Shown here piece after piece: positions 53,933 to 61,571 of a DNA stretch of 64,000 nt (the stretch's first letter is position 1; each line of letters begins with the position of its first letter). The stretch is from contig JACQSX010000033.1 in the NCBI GenBank assembly GCA_016211105.1, forward strand, positions 124,001 to 188,000, in the 5' to 3' direction. The position numbers and the translations under genes are program-made. This DNA comes from Acidobacteriota bacterium (lineage in GTDB: Bacteria; Acidobacteriota; UBA6911; JACQSX01). The notes beneath the pieces are model-generated. The model ran no database searches, had not been told where the DNA came from, and saw nothing but the letters and a program-made list of their open reading frames with translations.

Positions 53933-54247
53933 ATGAGCATTCCGAACACGAGAAAAAAGGAGGTTCGCCCCATCCATCCGGGGGAGTTGCTTCGGGAGGA
54001 CTTCCTCCCCGATTTCGGGCTCACAGTTTCGGGTCTCGCTGAGGCGTTGGGTGTTTCGCGTCAGACCGTCAACGAGCTGCTTCGTGAGCATCGGGCGGTA
54101 ACTCCGGAAATGGCGCTTCGGCTTTCACGTCTGTTCGGAAACTCTCCCGAGTTCTGGCTCAACGCGCAGCGTGCGGTGGATCTCTGGGATGCGGCCCGGG
54201 AAATCGGGCCCGAGGTCAAGCAGATCAAGCCGTTGACCGTCGCATAA
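53933..54247 (+). CDS. higA: HigA-family antitoxin
   Basis: A 104-residue helix-turn-helix antitoxin: VRPIHPGELLREDFLPDFGL leads to LAEALGVSRQTVNELLREH (the DNA-binding helices), then TPEMALRLSRLFGNSPEFWL, the family signature. It begins 13 bases after higB with GAGGT before the ATG. It should neutralise HigB and repress the palindrome upstream. Its TAA stop is part of the attC core box GCATAAC. Confidence 0.92.
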   Translation: MSIPNTRKKEVRPIHPGELLREDFLPDFGLTVSGLAEALGVSRQTVNELLREHRAVTPEMALRLSRLFGNSPEFWLNAQRAVDLWDAAREIGPEVKQIKPLTVA

Positions 54248-54304
54248 CAACGGCATCCAGACTGGCGGCTCTGCGCACCGCAGCTGATGCCGAGAACGTT
54301 AGGC
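54242..54304 (+). other. attC recombination site of integron cassette 1
   Basis: A 63-base site. Outer boxes GCATAAC (54242-54248) and GTTAGGC (54298-54304) are imperfect inverses; inner boxes CGGCATC (54251-54257) and GATGCCG (54286-54292) are perfect inverses; the middle folds as CTGCG-CAC-CGCAG. The crossover would lie at G|TTAGGC (54298/54299). Cassette 1 would start at 53581 (TTATGC after G), so its circular form would have GTTATGC, the exact inverse of GCATAAC. Confidence 0.75.
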
Positions 54305-54321
54305 CGCAGCCACAACTGTGG

Positions 54322-54342
54322 TTGACATACCATCTTAGGTAT
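54322..54342 (+). promoter_or_regulatory. Likely promoter/operator of the second toxin-antitoxin pair
   Basis: TTGACA at 54322-54327 is followed by an inverted repeat ATACC-ATCTTA-GGTAT (54327-54342). No -10 box at normal spacing is convincing; TATAGC at 54351 is 23 bases away. The operator reading is inference from its position just before the toxin gene. Confidence 0.35.
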
Positions 54343-54356
54343 AGTCATGATATAGC

Positions 54357-54638
54357 ATGTGGCGAATCGAAGAGCACCGCCGCCTCGACAAGCAAATCGC
54401 GTTCGCGCCAAAGGAGATTTTGAAGCGCTACGAGAAGTGGAAAGACATCGCCACGTTGTCCGGCCCGCCTGGCTTACGTCTAATCAGAGGGTTTCATGAC
54501 GAGGCTCTGTCGGGTAAGTGGGAAGGTTACCGATCCTCCCGCCTGGGGCTGCAGTGGCGGATAATTTACCGAGTTATTGGCGAAGAGGTATTGTTGCAAG
54601 TCGCTTCGATAACCACTCATGACTATCGGAGGCCCTAG
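54357..54638 (+). CDS. RelE/ParE-superfamily toxin
   Basis: A 93-residue toxin-like protein: MWRIEEHRRLDKQIAFAPKE, then LKRYEKWKDIATLSGPPGLR, FHDEALSGKWEGYRSSRLGL and QWRIIYRVIGEEVLLQVASI. The GxRSSRLGxQWRIIYRV core is typical of RelE-type mRNA endonucleases that adjoin Xre antitoxins. No clear ribosome binding site precedes the ATG. Its stop directly abuts the antitoxin ATG. It occupies integron cassette 2. Confidence 0.85.
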   Translation: MWRIEEHRRLDKQIAFAPKEILKRYEKWKDIATLSGPPGLRLIRGFHDEALSGKWEGYRSSRLGLQWRIIYRVIGEEVLLQVASITTHDYRRP

Positions 54639-54899
54639 ATGAAGGAGTACCGTCCTGCGAAAAAGCGAATCTCCGTTTCGATCGGCGAGTCAGTACGTGT
54701 CGTTCGCCAGCTTCAGGAACTGAGCCAGAATCAGCTTGCTCAGCTCACAGGGATTCCACAGGCCACGATCTCGGCCATCGAGAACGACCGAGTTCGCCTC
54801 GGAGTCGAGCGCGCGAAGGTCTTGGCGAAGGCGCTGAAGTGCCACCCTGGGGTTCTGGTTTTTCCGGGATGGCAGCTTCCCAGTGACGCTGCGGCATAA
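54639..54899 (+). CDS. Xre-family antitoxin
   Basis: An 86-residue helix-turn-helix protein: VRVVRQLQELSQNQLAQLTG, then IPQATISAIENDRVRLGVER and AKVLAKALKCHPGVLVFPGW. It follows the toxin without a gap and has GGAGG before its ATG. It should bind the toxin and the inverted repeat upstream. Its TAA stop again lies inside a GCATAAC box, the start of the second attC-like site. Confidence 0.88.
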   Translation: MKEYRPAKKRISVSIGESVRVVRQLQELSQNQLAQLTGIPQATISAIENDRVRLGVERAKVLAKALKCHPGVLVFPGWQLPSDAAA

Positions 54900-54976
54900 C
54901 ACGGCGTTCGAGCGGACCGCCGCATGGACGGCTCGATGTTTCCGCCTGTGTCGGCAGGCGACCGCCGCTCAACGCC
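54894..54976 (+). other. Second attC-like site, right core box lost
   Basis: Begins with GCATAAC (54894-54900). Inner arms are GGCGTTCGAGCGG (54903-54915) and CCGCTCAACGCC (54965-54976), which pair fully except for one extra base in the left arm, like the extrahelical bases known in attC sites. Where GTTRRRY should follow, the sequence instead runs CAGACC and into a group II intron-like start. The site therefore seems interrupted or deleted at its right edge. Confidence 0.6.
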
Positions 54977-54982
54977 CAGACC

Positions 54983-55430
54983 GTGTGCGCCCGGCATGGG
55001 CGCTGGCTTGGAGGTGGAAGTCCTCCGGAAACCTAATCGCAGGGATCCAAGCGACGCGCAAGGTGTCGATCGCGAGGTCGAGGCTGGAGAAAGTGTGTAG
55101 CGAATCCGCGGGCGGACCTGTCTGCGTGTACGCACAGGCAGGCGTACAGAAACTGGATTGGAGGCGTACGCGGGAGGGCGAGTGGGCACCTGTCTGCGTG
55201 CGGACACGCACAGGCAGGCGTAACCGCAAAGCTCTTGCGATCGGAACCCGTGAGCGTAAATCCGGCCGTGGTGCGGAGAAAGTCGGCGTTCTTGCCCGGG
55301 GAGGTCTCGCCTGACGCCTGAAAGGGCGCCGCCGGGCGACCGGCGGAGCGAGAAGTCAGCAGAGGCCGTAGTAGTCATGTCCGGTGGTGTGGCAAGGGAC
55401 ATCCCTATGCCGATTAGCTGGCTTGAACCA
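54983..55430 (+). mobile_element. Group II intron 5' fragment
   Basis: The sequence opens GTGTGCGCCCGGCATGGGCG, the conserved GUGYG start with a GCGCCC/GGGCGC stem. It continues with a GGAGG-loop-CCTCC stem at 55010-55026, AAGGTGTCGATCGCGAGGTC and GGCTGGAGAAAG, all resembling domain I of bacterial group II introns. Near 55362 GAAGTCAGCAGAGGCCGTAG resembles sequence usually found shortly before the intron reverse transcriptase. No reverse transcriptase core and no domain V are present, so the 3' part was lost. The right edge is approximate. Confidence 0.55.
55116..55222. repeat. Two copies of a hairpin repeat inside the intron fragment
   Basis: ACCTGTCTGCGTG ... CACAGGCAGGCGTA occurs at 55116-55146 and again at 55188-55222. 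Each copy can form a hairpin (CCTG-CTGCGTG with CGCACAGGCAGG). A related CGCCTG...CAGGCG lies at 54944-54961. They are either part of the intron's own structure or a small inserted repeat. Confidence 0.5.
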
Positions 55431-55489
55431 AGAGTACCCTCCCCACCACTGCTGGGAGTACAATGGGTGCAAGGAGACAACAAGCGCCA

Positions 55490-55696
55490 ATGACGTTCAA
55501 GGTTGAGATCGAGCAGGAGGAAGACGGTCGCTGGATCGCTGAAGTACTTGAGCTTCCCGGCGCCCTCGCCTATGGGTACCAGGTGAACATGCGCTCGACG
55601 GCAACGATCACAAACCCACCTACAAAAAACAGAGCTCTGCAAGGGTGCGCACACCAAAACCGGTGGCGCCCTTCAACGGCGACGTGTCATCCTTGA
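55490..55696 (+). pseudogene. HicB-like antitoxin, truncated
   Basis: The first 29 residues, MTFKVEIEQEEDGRWIAEVL then ELPGALAYG, match the N-terminal half of HicB antitoxins. After 55576 similarity ends abruptly and the frame runs on as unrelated sequence into the end of pepA. No HicA partner is present. It is likely the stump of a third toxin-antitoxin module cut at the right border of the accessory region. AAGGAG lies 13 bases before the ATG. Confidence 0.6.
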
Positions 55697-57122
55697 ACAG
55701 ATCCACTCCCGCAATGTCCAGGTGCGCCCAGGGGGTGTCCTCCACGAACTCTTGCAAGAACTTCGCGGCATAGATGGCGCCGCCCCAGCGGCTACCACTG
55801 TTTTTCATGTCGGCGATGTCGCTCTGGATTTCTTTCTTATAATCGTCGTAGAGAGGGAATTGCCATAACTTTTCCCCGGCGCGACGACTTGCTTGCATCA
55901 GGCGATCCCGAAGGGTGTCATCTGAAGCAAACAACCCGGCGCAAACATGGCCTAGGGCTACGACACAGGCGCCAGTCAGCGTGGCGATGTCTACCAGTTC
56001 CCTCGCCCCAAGCTGGCGAGCATACGTGAGCGCGTCTGCCAGGATCAGCCGGCCCTCGGCGTCGGTATTGGTAATTTCGATGGTCTTTCCGCTCAGTGAC
56101 TTAACGACATCTCCGGGACGCTGCGCGGCTCCGCTGGGCATGTTCTCCACCGACGGGATGACGGCAAGGACTTCCCGCTGGGGCTTCAGTTGCGCAACGG
56201 CTCGCATCGCGCCCAGCACGGCGCAGGCGCCTGCTTTGTCCGCCTTCATCTCCTCCATTGACTGGGAGGGTTTAATGTTGATTCCTCCGGTGTCAAACGT
56301 CACTCCTTTGCCGACCAAAGCTAAAGGTCCCTTCCGTTGTTTCCGGCCGGCGCGGCCAGACGCCGGCATGTAACTGAGAACGATCAAACGTGGAGGCGCC
56401 ACACTTCCCCTGGCGACGCCAAGCAGGGCATGCATCCCGATCCGTTGCATCTGCTTTTCATCCAGAACCTCGATCTTCAGATTCCCCTGGCGTGCCACTT
56501 CTTCGGCTTTTTCGGCAAGCACAGCCGGAGTAACGATGTTGCCAGGCTGGTTGGTGAGATGCCGCGCAAAATTGACACACTCGGCCAGAATTCTGGCCCT
56601 CTCAATGTTGTGTTGGACCCGGCCCCGCCGTAACGGTCCCAACCCTCCCAAAATGAAGGTGACTTCGGAACTTCCAAATGCGCGATCGGAGGTTTTAAAT
56701 TCCTCCGGATCATAACTCGCCAGAATCAGGCCTTCCACGGCGGCGCAAGCGGTGCGGTCCACCTCCACACCCTGTCGTTTCCAGAGTGCAACTCGCTTGA
56801 AGATGACCTGGCGCCATCTTGCAAAACCATTGCTCATCAATTGACGGATTCTATCGGCATCGTATTGCGCTCGCCTTCCCGCGCCGCACAACAACAACCG
56901 CTTGGCGTGCAGTTTGGGCGGTCTTGGAACCAGATAGAAATCCCCCGGTCTCCCCCGAAACTCGCGAGACTGCAACACCTCCGCGATCAAACCATCCGTC
57001 CCACTTCTCAAGACGGCAAATTCCTGAGATGCCACATCTTCGTCTTCGAACACCGGAACCGCGAGAACATCTGCTTCGATCTCTTCCGGCTTTCCTGTTT
57101 TCAGTTCTAGCTCTAGTTTCAT
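55620..57122 (-). CDS. pepA: Leucyl aminopeptidase (M17)
   Basis: A 500-residue cytosolic M17 aminopeptidase that releases N-terminal residues with two metal ions. The catalytic domain shows LVGKGVTFDTGGINIKPSQS, EMKADKAGACAVLGAMRA and the signature NTDAEGRLILADALTYA, then LTGACVVALGHVCAGLFASD. The N-terminal domain (residues about 1-165) is poorly conserved as usual. It lies 44 bases after the smpB stop, last in the run of minus-strand genes. Confidence 0.95.
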   Translation of the reverse strand: MKLELELKTGKPEEIEADVLAVPVFEDEDVASQEFAVLRSGTDGLIAEVLQSREFRGRPGDFYLVPRPPKLHAKRLLLCGAGRRAQYDADRIRQLMSNGFARWRQVIFKRVALWKRQGVEVDRTACAAVEGLILASYDPEEFKTSDRAFGSSEVTFILGGLGPLRRGRVQHNIERARILAECVNFARHLTNQPGNIVTPAVLAEKAEEVARQGNLKIEVLDEKQMQRIGMHALLGVARGSVAPPRLIVLSYMPASGRAGRKQRKGPLALVGKGVTFDTGGINIKPSQSMEEMKADKAGACAVLGAMRAVAQLKPQREVLAVIPSVENMPSGAAQRPGDVVKSLSGKTIEITNTDAEGRLILADALTYARQLGARELVDIATLTGACVVALGHVCAGLFASDDTLRDRLMQASRRAGEKLWQFPLYDDYKKEIQSDIADMKNSGSRWGGAIYAAKFLQEFVEDTPWAHLDIAGVDLFKDDTSPLKGATGFGVRTLAELCFL

Positions 57123-57165
57123 CGAGTTCTATTCGGGCCCCGTTTTTTCGTGCGACGGACCAACC

Positions 57166-57627
57166 TTAGCGCCGTGCCTTTTTCATCACCTTCGCCAGTT
57201 CCCGATCGGATTCTTTCCTCCTTTCCGTTTCCCTCTTATCGTAAAGCTTCTTCCCCTTGGCAAGAGCGATTTCAATCTTGGCCCGCCCCTTCTTAAAATA
57301 GATGCGCAAAGGCACCAAAGTGTACCCCTTCTCCACGGTTCTGCCGATCAGCTTGTTGATCTCCTTCCGATGAAGCAGCAACTTACGGGCGCGGGTAGGC
57401 TCGGGGCTCTCGCGGCTCCCGTGAGAATAGGAACTAATGTGACAATTCAACAGGTAAATCTCTCCCTGCTTTACCTGAGCATAACTGTCTTTCAAGTTGA
57501 CGCGTCCCTCGCGCAACGACTTTACTTCGGTCCCAGTCAAAACGACGCCTGCTTCATAACGGTCAAAGATATGGTAGTCGTGGAGAGCCTTCCTATGAGT
57601 GACGACGACTTTCTCCGCTTCACTCAC
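57166..57627 (-). CDS. smpB: SsrA-binding protein
   Basis: The partner of tmRNA in rescue of stalled ribosomes; 153 residues, the usual length. [20 protein letters not shown], then [50 protein letters not shown] and the basic tail [19 protein letters not shown] are diagnostic. The GTG start overlaps the rmlD stop (GTGA). A longer open frame to 57786 is only rmlD sequence in another frame. tmRNA itself is not in the window. Confidence 0.95.
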   Translation of the reverse strand: MSEAEKVVVTHRKALHDYHIFDRYEAGVVLTGTEVKSLREGRVNLKDSYAQVKQGEIYLLNCHISSYSHGSRESPEPTRARKLLLHRKEINKLIGRTVEKGYTLVPLRIYFKKGRAKIEIALAKGKKLYDKRETERRKESDRELAKVMKKARR

Positions 57628-58460
57628 GATGCTTCTGCAAGATATTCTGCCAGCGCGTCCCGCCAGGAACTCAACAAAGTCACCCCTTCCAATTGCAGAG
57701 CCAAGTTGCGCAACACGCTGTTGCGCGGTCGCCGCGCTGAAACCGAATAGTCGCCGGTCTTGATAGGAATCACCCGGGCACTGCACCGTTGCCTTTGCAT
57801 GATCGCCTCAGCAAATTCAAAACGAGAGCAGCTTCCGGAGTTGGTCACGTGGTAGGTTCCGCAGCCGCAAGAAGAGACGATTTGGCCGATCTTCTGAGCC
57901 AGATGGTAGGCGTACGTCGGGGATCCAATCTGGTCCGATACCACCCGGATTTCCTCTTTTTCTCGGGCCAGCCGTAAGATGGTGTCTACAAAATTCTTTC
58001 CCCTTTTTCCGAACAACCATGAAGTACGCACGATATAGTGGCTACCGCAGGATTCGCGCACGAATACTTCTCCTGCTAATTTCGACTTTCCATAAACGTT
58101 AATCGGCCGAACTGGATCAAATTCCGTGTAGGAATCGTCCTGGGCGCCATCGAACACATAATCGGTACTGATGTAGACCAAAGCCGCGCCCACCTCCTCG
58201 GCCGCCCGCGCGACGTTGCGCGAACCCAGACCGTTGACGCGGTAGGCGACCTCAGGATGCAACTCGCAGGCATCCACATCCGTGTACGCGGCGGCATGGA
58301 TAACCAATTCGGGCGCCTGCTCGCAAAACGTGCGTCTCACTTGCTCCCAACTGGTGACGTCTAAATCTCGTGACGACAGACCCACGGTATCCTGCGGCGG
58401 CAACGCTCTTATCAAGTCGTGCCCGAGCATGCCGCGGGCCCCGGTAATTAAGGTCCGCAT
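57624..58460 (-). CDS. rmlD: dTDP-4-dehydrorhamnose reductase
   Basis: The last step of dTDP-L-rhamnose synthesis, NAD(P)H-dependent. This 278-residue SDR has [42 protein letters not shown] and the catalytic [11 protein letters not shown]. The ATG at 58460 lies five bases after the rmlB stop. Downstream it overlaps smpB by four bases. Confidence 0.93.
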   Translation of the reverse strand: MRTLITGARGMLGHDLIRALPPQDTVGLSSRDLDVTSWEQVRRTFCEQAPELVIHAAAYTDVDACELHPEVAYRVNGLGSRNVARAAEEVGAALVYISTDYVFDGAQDDSYTEFDPVRPINVYGKSKLAGEVFVRESCGSHYIVRTSWLFGKRGKNFVDTILRLAREKEEIRVVSDQIGSPTYAYHLAQKIGQIVSSCGCGTYHVTNSGSCSRFEFAEAIMQRQRCSARVIPIKTGDYSVSARRPRNSVLRNLALQLEGVTLLSSWRDALAEYLAEAS

Positions 58461-58465
58461 TGCAG

Positions 58466-59491
58466 TCAAAGACTCGACAGCGTGCGGTCACGTTGGTGGT
58501 ACATCTTGCGGTAATAGGTTCGATATGCGCCCGTGCGAACGCGCTCCACCCAAGTTGGATGATCCCGGTACCACTGCACGGTCCGGGCCAGGCCTTCCGG
58601 CAGTTGAATTTTAGGACTCCATCCCAGCGCGTGCCTTATTTTTGAAGAATCGATGGCATACCGGCGGTCGTGACCCGGGCGATCGGCGACGAATTGAATC
58701 AAAGATTCCGGCTTCCCGAGTATGCAAAGGATTTCACGTACGAGCGAGAGATTATCTCGCTGGTTATCACTTCCAATATTGTACACCTCTCCCGGCTCGC
58801 CTACTTCCAGCATCCGTACGAGAGCCGCGCAGTGATCACTCACATGGATCCAGTCGCGTATATTCCCTCCATCCCCGTAAACGGGCAGCGGTACGCCATC
58901 CATGGCATTGCATATCATCAAAGGGATCATCTTCTCGGGAAACTGACAAGGACCGTAGTTATTCGAACAACGAGTGATCACGGCAGGAAAACTGTAAGTT
59001 TGGAAATAGGACCGAACTAGAAGATCACTGGCAGCCTTGCTCGCAGAATACGGACTATTCGGTTGCAGCGGGCTGGACTCGGTGAATCTGCCGGTGGAAC
59101 CCAGCGATCCATAAACTTCGTCCGTCGACACATGTATGAATTTCCAAACTCCGTGGCGACGGCCTATTTCCAACAGGCGGTGCGTACCATTCACATTGGC
59201 CCGAACAAAGGCGCCGCTTTCTAGGATGCTCCGATCTACGTGAGTTTCAGCAGCAAGATGGATCACCGCCTCCGGCTTCATGGAAAAAACCGATTCTAAA
59301 ATCTCCACGTCTGCTACGTCCCCGTGCACAAAACGGTAGCGAGGGTCTTTCTCCACCTCCGCCAGATTCTCCAAATTGCCTGCATAGGTAAGGGCGTCCA
59401 GGTTGATGACCGAATGCGATGTGTGTTCCAAGACGTAGGAGATGAAATTGGAACCGATAAAGCCGGCGCCACCGGTGACCAGCAGTCGCAT
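58466..59491 (-). CDS. rmlB: dTDP-glucose 4,6-dehydratase
   Basis: A 341-residue extended SDR that makes dTDP-4-dehydro-6-deoxyglucose. LLVTGGAGFIGSNFISYVLE is the NAD site, AAETHVDRSI and STDEVYGSLG are family motifs, YSASKAASDLLVRSY is the catalytic YxxxK, and RCSNNYGPCQFPEKMIPL follows. It begins two bases after rmlA ends. Confidence 0.96.
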   Translation of the reverse strand: MRLLVTGGAGFIGSNFISYVLEHTSHSVINLDALTYAGNLENLAEVEKDPRYRFVHGDVADVEILESVFSMKPEAVIHLAAETHVDRSILESGAFVRANVNGTHRLLEIGRRHGVWKFIHVSTDEVYGSLGSTGRFTESSPLQPNSPYSASKAASDLLVRSYFQTYSFPAVITRCSNNYGPCQFPEKMIPLMICNAMDGVPLPVYGDGGNIRDWIHVSDHCAALVRMLEVGEPGEVYNIGSDNQRDNLSLVREILCILGKPESLIQFVADRPGHDRRYAIDSSKIRHALGWSPKIQLPEGLARTVQWYRDHPTWVERVRTGAYRTYYRKMYHQRDRTLSSL

Positions 59492-59493
59492 GT

Positions 59494-60231
59494 CTAGCGC
59501 CCCCGTCCAAGCTTCCGTTCTGTTTCCGCGACCAGATTGCTGGCCTTCAGGAGAGAGTCAAAAGTTCCGGCATCGGTCCACCATCCGTCCAACACGTCGT
59601 AGGTCATCAGGTTCCGCTCGATGTATGCATTGTTAACGTCGGTGATCTCCAGTTCGCCACGATTGGAAGGCTTGAGCGTCTTCACAATGTCAAAAACTTC
59701 CGAGTCGTACATGTAAATCCCAGTCACGGCATAGCAGGACTTAGGAACGGCAGGCTTCTCCTCGATTCGTATCACGCGCTTGCCGTTTAACTCGGGCACG
59801 CCGAAGCGCTGCGGATCTTCCACCTCCTTGAGTAGTATTTTCGCCCCCTTTCCAATACGCTCAAAGTCTTCCACATACGGCCGAATGCTCTTCTCAACCA
59901 AATTATCTCCCAGGATCACACAGAGCAGCTCCTGGTCGGCGAAATATTCTGCATGAGAAAGTGCCTCGGCGATGCCCCCTTCTCCCTCCTGGTACGCATA
60001 GTTGATCTGTTCCAATCCAAACTGCTTCCCGTTACCGAGCAGTCGCAGAAAGTCGCCGGCATCGCTCCCACCAGTCACAATCATGATATCGGTAATGCCG
60101 GCATCCACCAGAGTCTCCAGGGGATAGTAAATCATCGGCTTGTTAAACACCGGAAGCAGGTGCTTGTTCGTCACTTTGGTGAGTGGTCGCAGTCTTGTCC
60201 CCAGTCCGCCAGCGAGTATTACTCCCTTCAT
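59494..60231 (-). CDS. rmlA: Glucose-1-phosphate thymidylyltransferase
   Basis: A 245-residue nucleotidyltransferase producing dTDP-glucose. MKGVILAGGLGTRLRPLTKV, KPMIYYPLETLVDAGITDI, GEGGIAEAL, VILGDNLVE, IEEKPAVPKS and the terminal GWWTDAGTFDSLLKAS are clear. The C-terminal extension of some RmlA enzymes is absent, as in the short archaeal/Gram-positive form. The ATG at 60231 is preferred to a frame reaching 60303, because it starts exactly at the family N-terminus and follows GGGGGTAGGA. Confidence 0.94.
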   Translation of the reverse strand: MKGVILAGGLGTRLRPLTKVTNKHLLPVFNKPMIYYPLETLVDAGITDIMIVTGGSDAGDFLRLLGNGKQFGLEQINYAYQEGEGGIAEALSHAEYFADQELLCVILGDNLVEKSIRPYVEDFERIGKGAKILLKEVEDPQRFGVPELNGKRVIRIEEKPAVPKSCYAVTGIYMYDSEVFDIVKTLKPSNRGELEITDVNNAYIERNLMTYDVLDGWWTDAGTFDSLLKASNLVAETERKLGRGR

Positions 60232-60343
60232 TCCTACCCCCGCACTAAACTTGACGATGATAACGATTTTTACGCGGTGAATGCACGCAGAATCAAACTC
60301 CACGTACCTGACACAAGTTCATGGGAAATTCTAGCAGGCCCGT

Positions 60344-61438
60344 TCAATCCACCTCAATCCGCCGCCCTGCCCTGGATAACAGCAGCCGGTAAATACGCAG
60401 GGTTTTCATGACTTTTCGATCCAGCGTGAAATGCTCCAGCACGCGCTGCCGCCCTGCCTTACCATAACGCATACGTAACTCGGGCGCATCAACGAGCAAT
60501 TGCAAAGCATCCGCCAGAATTTGCGGTCGCTGAGGCGGCACCAGCAATCCAGTCAACCCATGCTGTACCAGCTCTGGGATTCCTCCAATATCGCTCGCCA
60601 CAACCGGGAGCGATGCGGCCATTGCAGTGAGAATTGCCGACGATAACCCTTCGGACAACGATGGCAACACAAATATGTCGCAACCTCGAAGAAACGACGC
60701 TACCCGTTCCTGAAATCCCAGAAATTGCACAACCTCTGCAATGCTTAACTTCCGCGCCTGGTCCTCTAGAGAAAAACGTAAAGGTCCGTCACCTAAGAGG
60801 ACCAGCCGCGCCGCTGGGCGCTGGCTGACCAGCCGGGAAAATGCCGCCAACAACGTAGTGTGACCTTTTTCCTCGCTAAGAGAAGCCGCGCAACCAATCA
60901 CAATGTTCGAATCCGGATAGAGCCGGTGACACGACGCGCTTCCAACTTCCACGGCGTCTACCCCCTCGTAGATCACTTCCACTCGATCCCGTGGAATTCC
61001 TGACGCCACCAGCGTCGCAGCGATTCCACTGGATACGGTAATAATGTAGTCTGCCGCATAGAGATATTTCCAGCGGCTGATTCGCCCACGCAATGGAAAG
61101 TTCACGCGGCGGGAAAGGATACGGACCGGTACCCGAGCGCGGCGGCTGAGAAAGGCAGCGAGAGCGATCCCGCATGGGGTGTTGAAATGCACAATGTCCC
61201 ATTGCCTGTCTTCGAGAATACGGCGCAACGTACGAATTTCCCACAGACTAAGCTCGCCCCGCCAGTGCCCCGAAAAATGCGCGATCCCCAGCTTACGAAC
61301 GCGCTGTGAAAGCGGCGCTTCCTTCGGCGCCAGCAACGTCACATAAATACCACGCTCATACAAGCCCCGAATGAGTGTAAAGATCTGTTCCTGCCCTCCT
61401 CGCCATGTAGTTTCGTTGTCCAAAAAAAGGACGTTCAT
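60344..61438 (-). CDS. Glycosyltransferase family 4
   Basis: A 364-residue GT-B glycosyltransferase. The acceptor-side domain begins MNVLFLDNETTWRGGQEQIF; the donor-side domain shows IGCAASLSEEKGHTTLLAAF, LVLLGDGPLR, FLGFQERVASFLRGCDIFVL and PSLSEGLSSAILTAMAASLP. In the usual EX7E motif the first Glu is present but the second is Thr (SEGLSSAILT), which may affect donor binding. It lies 112 bases upstream of rmlA in the surface-sugar cluster. Confidence 0.9.
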   Translation of the reverse strand: MNVLFLDNETTWRGGQEQIFTLIRGLYERGIYVTLLAPKEAPLSQRVRKLGIAHFSGHWRGELSLWEIRTLRRILEDRQWDIVHFNTPCGIALAAFLSRRARVPVRILSRRVNFPLRGRISRWKYLYAADYIITVSSGIAATLVASGIPRDRVEVIYEGVDAVEVGSASCHRLYPDSNIVIGCAASLSEEKGHTTLLAAFSRLVSQRPAARLVLLGDGPLRFSLEDQARKLSIAEVVQFLGFQERVASFLRGCDIFVLPSLSEGLSSAILTAMAASLPVVASDIGGIPELVQHGLTGLLVPPQRPQILADALQLLVDAPELRMRYGKAGRQRVLEHFTLDRKVMKTLRIYRLLLSRAGRRIEVD

Positions 61439-61571
61439 CCGCTCGGTGATCCGTCGCTAGTAGCCGTACGTCTATGTTCCCTTGTCATCGGTCATCGGCT
61501 ACAAACACTGGTTCCAGGAACCAAGTTCGTAGTGAAACCGCCATCGAGAGACCCGGCTGCTTTCATGACTG

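Noticed and set aside
54740-55657. A 305-codon open frame on the minus strand across the cassettes and intron fragment
   Set aside because: It runs antisense to the well-supported xre gene and through structured intron and repeat sequence. The composition is arginine- and proline-rich, typical of a spurious frame in GC-rich DNA.
57628-57786. A 53-residue N-terminal extension of SmpB
   Set aside because: The extension is rmlD coding sequence in another frame. The GTG overlapping the rmlD stop gives a protein of normal SmpB length.
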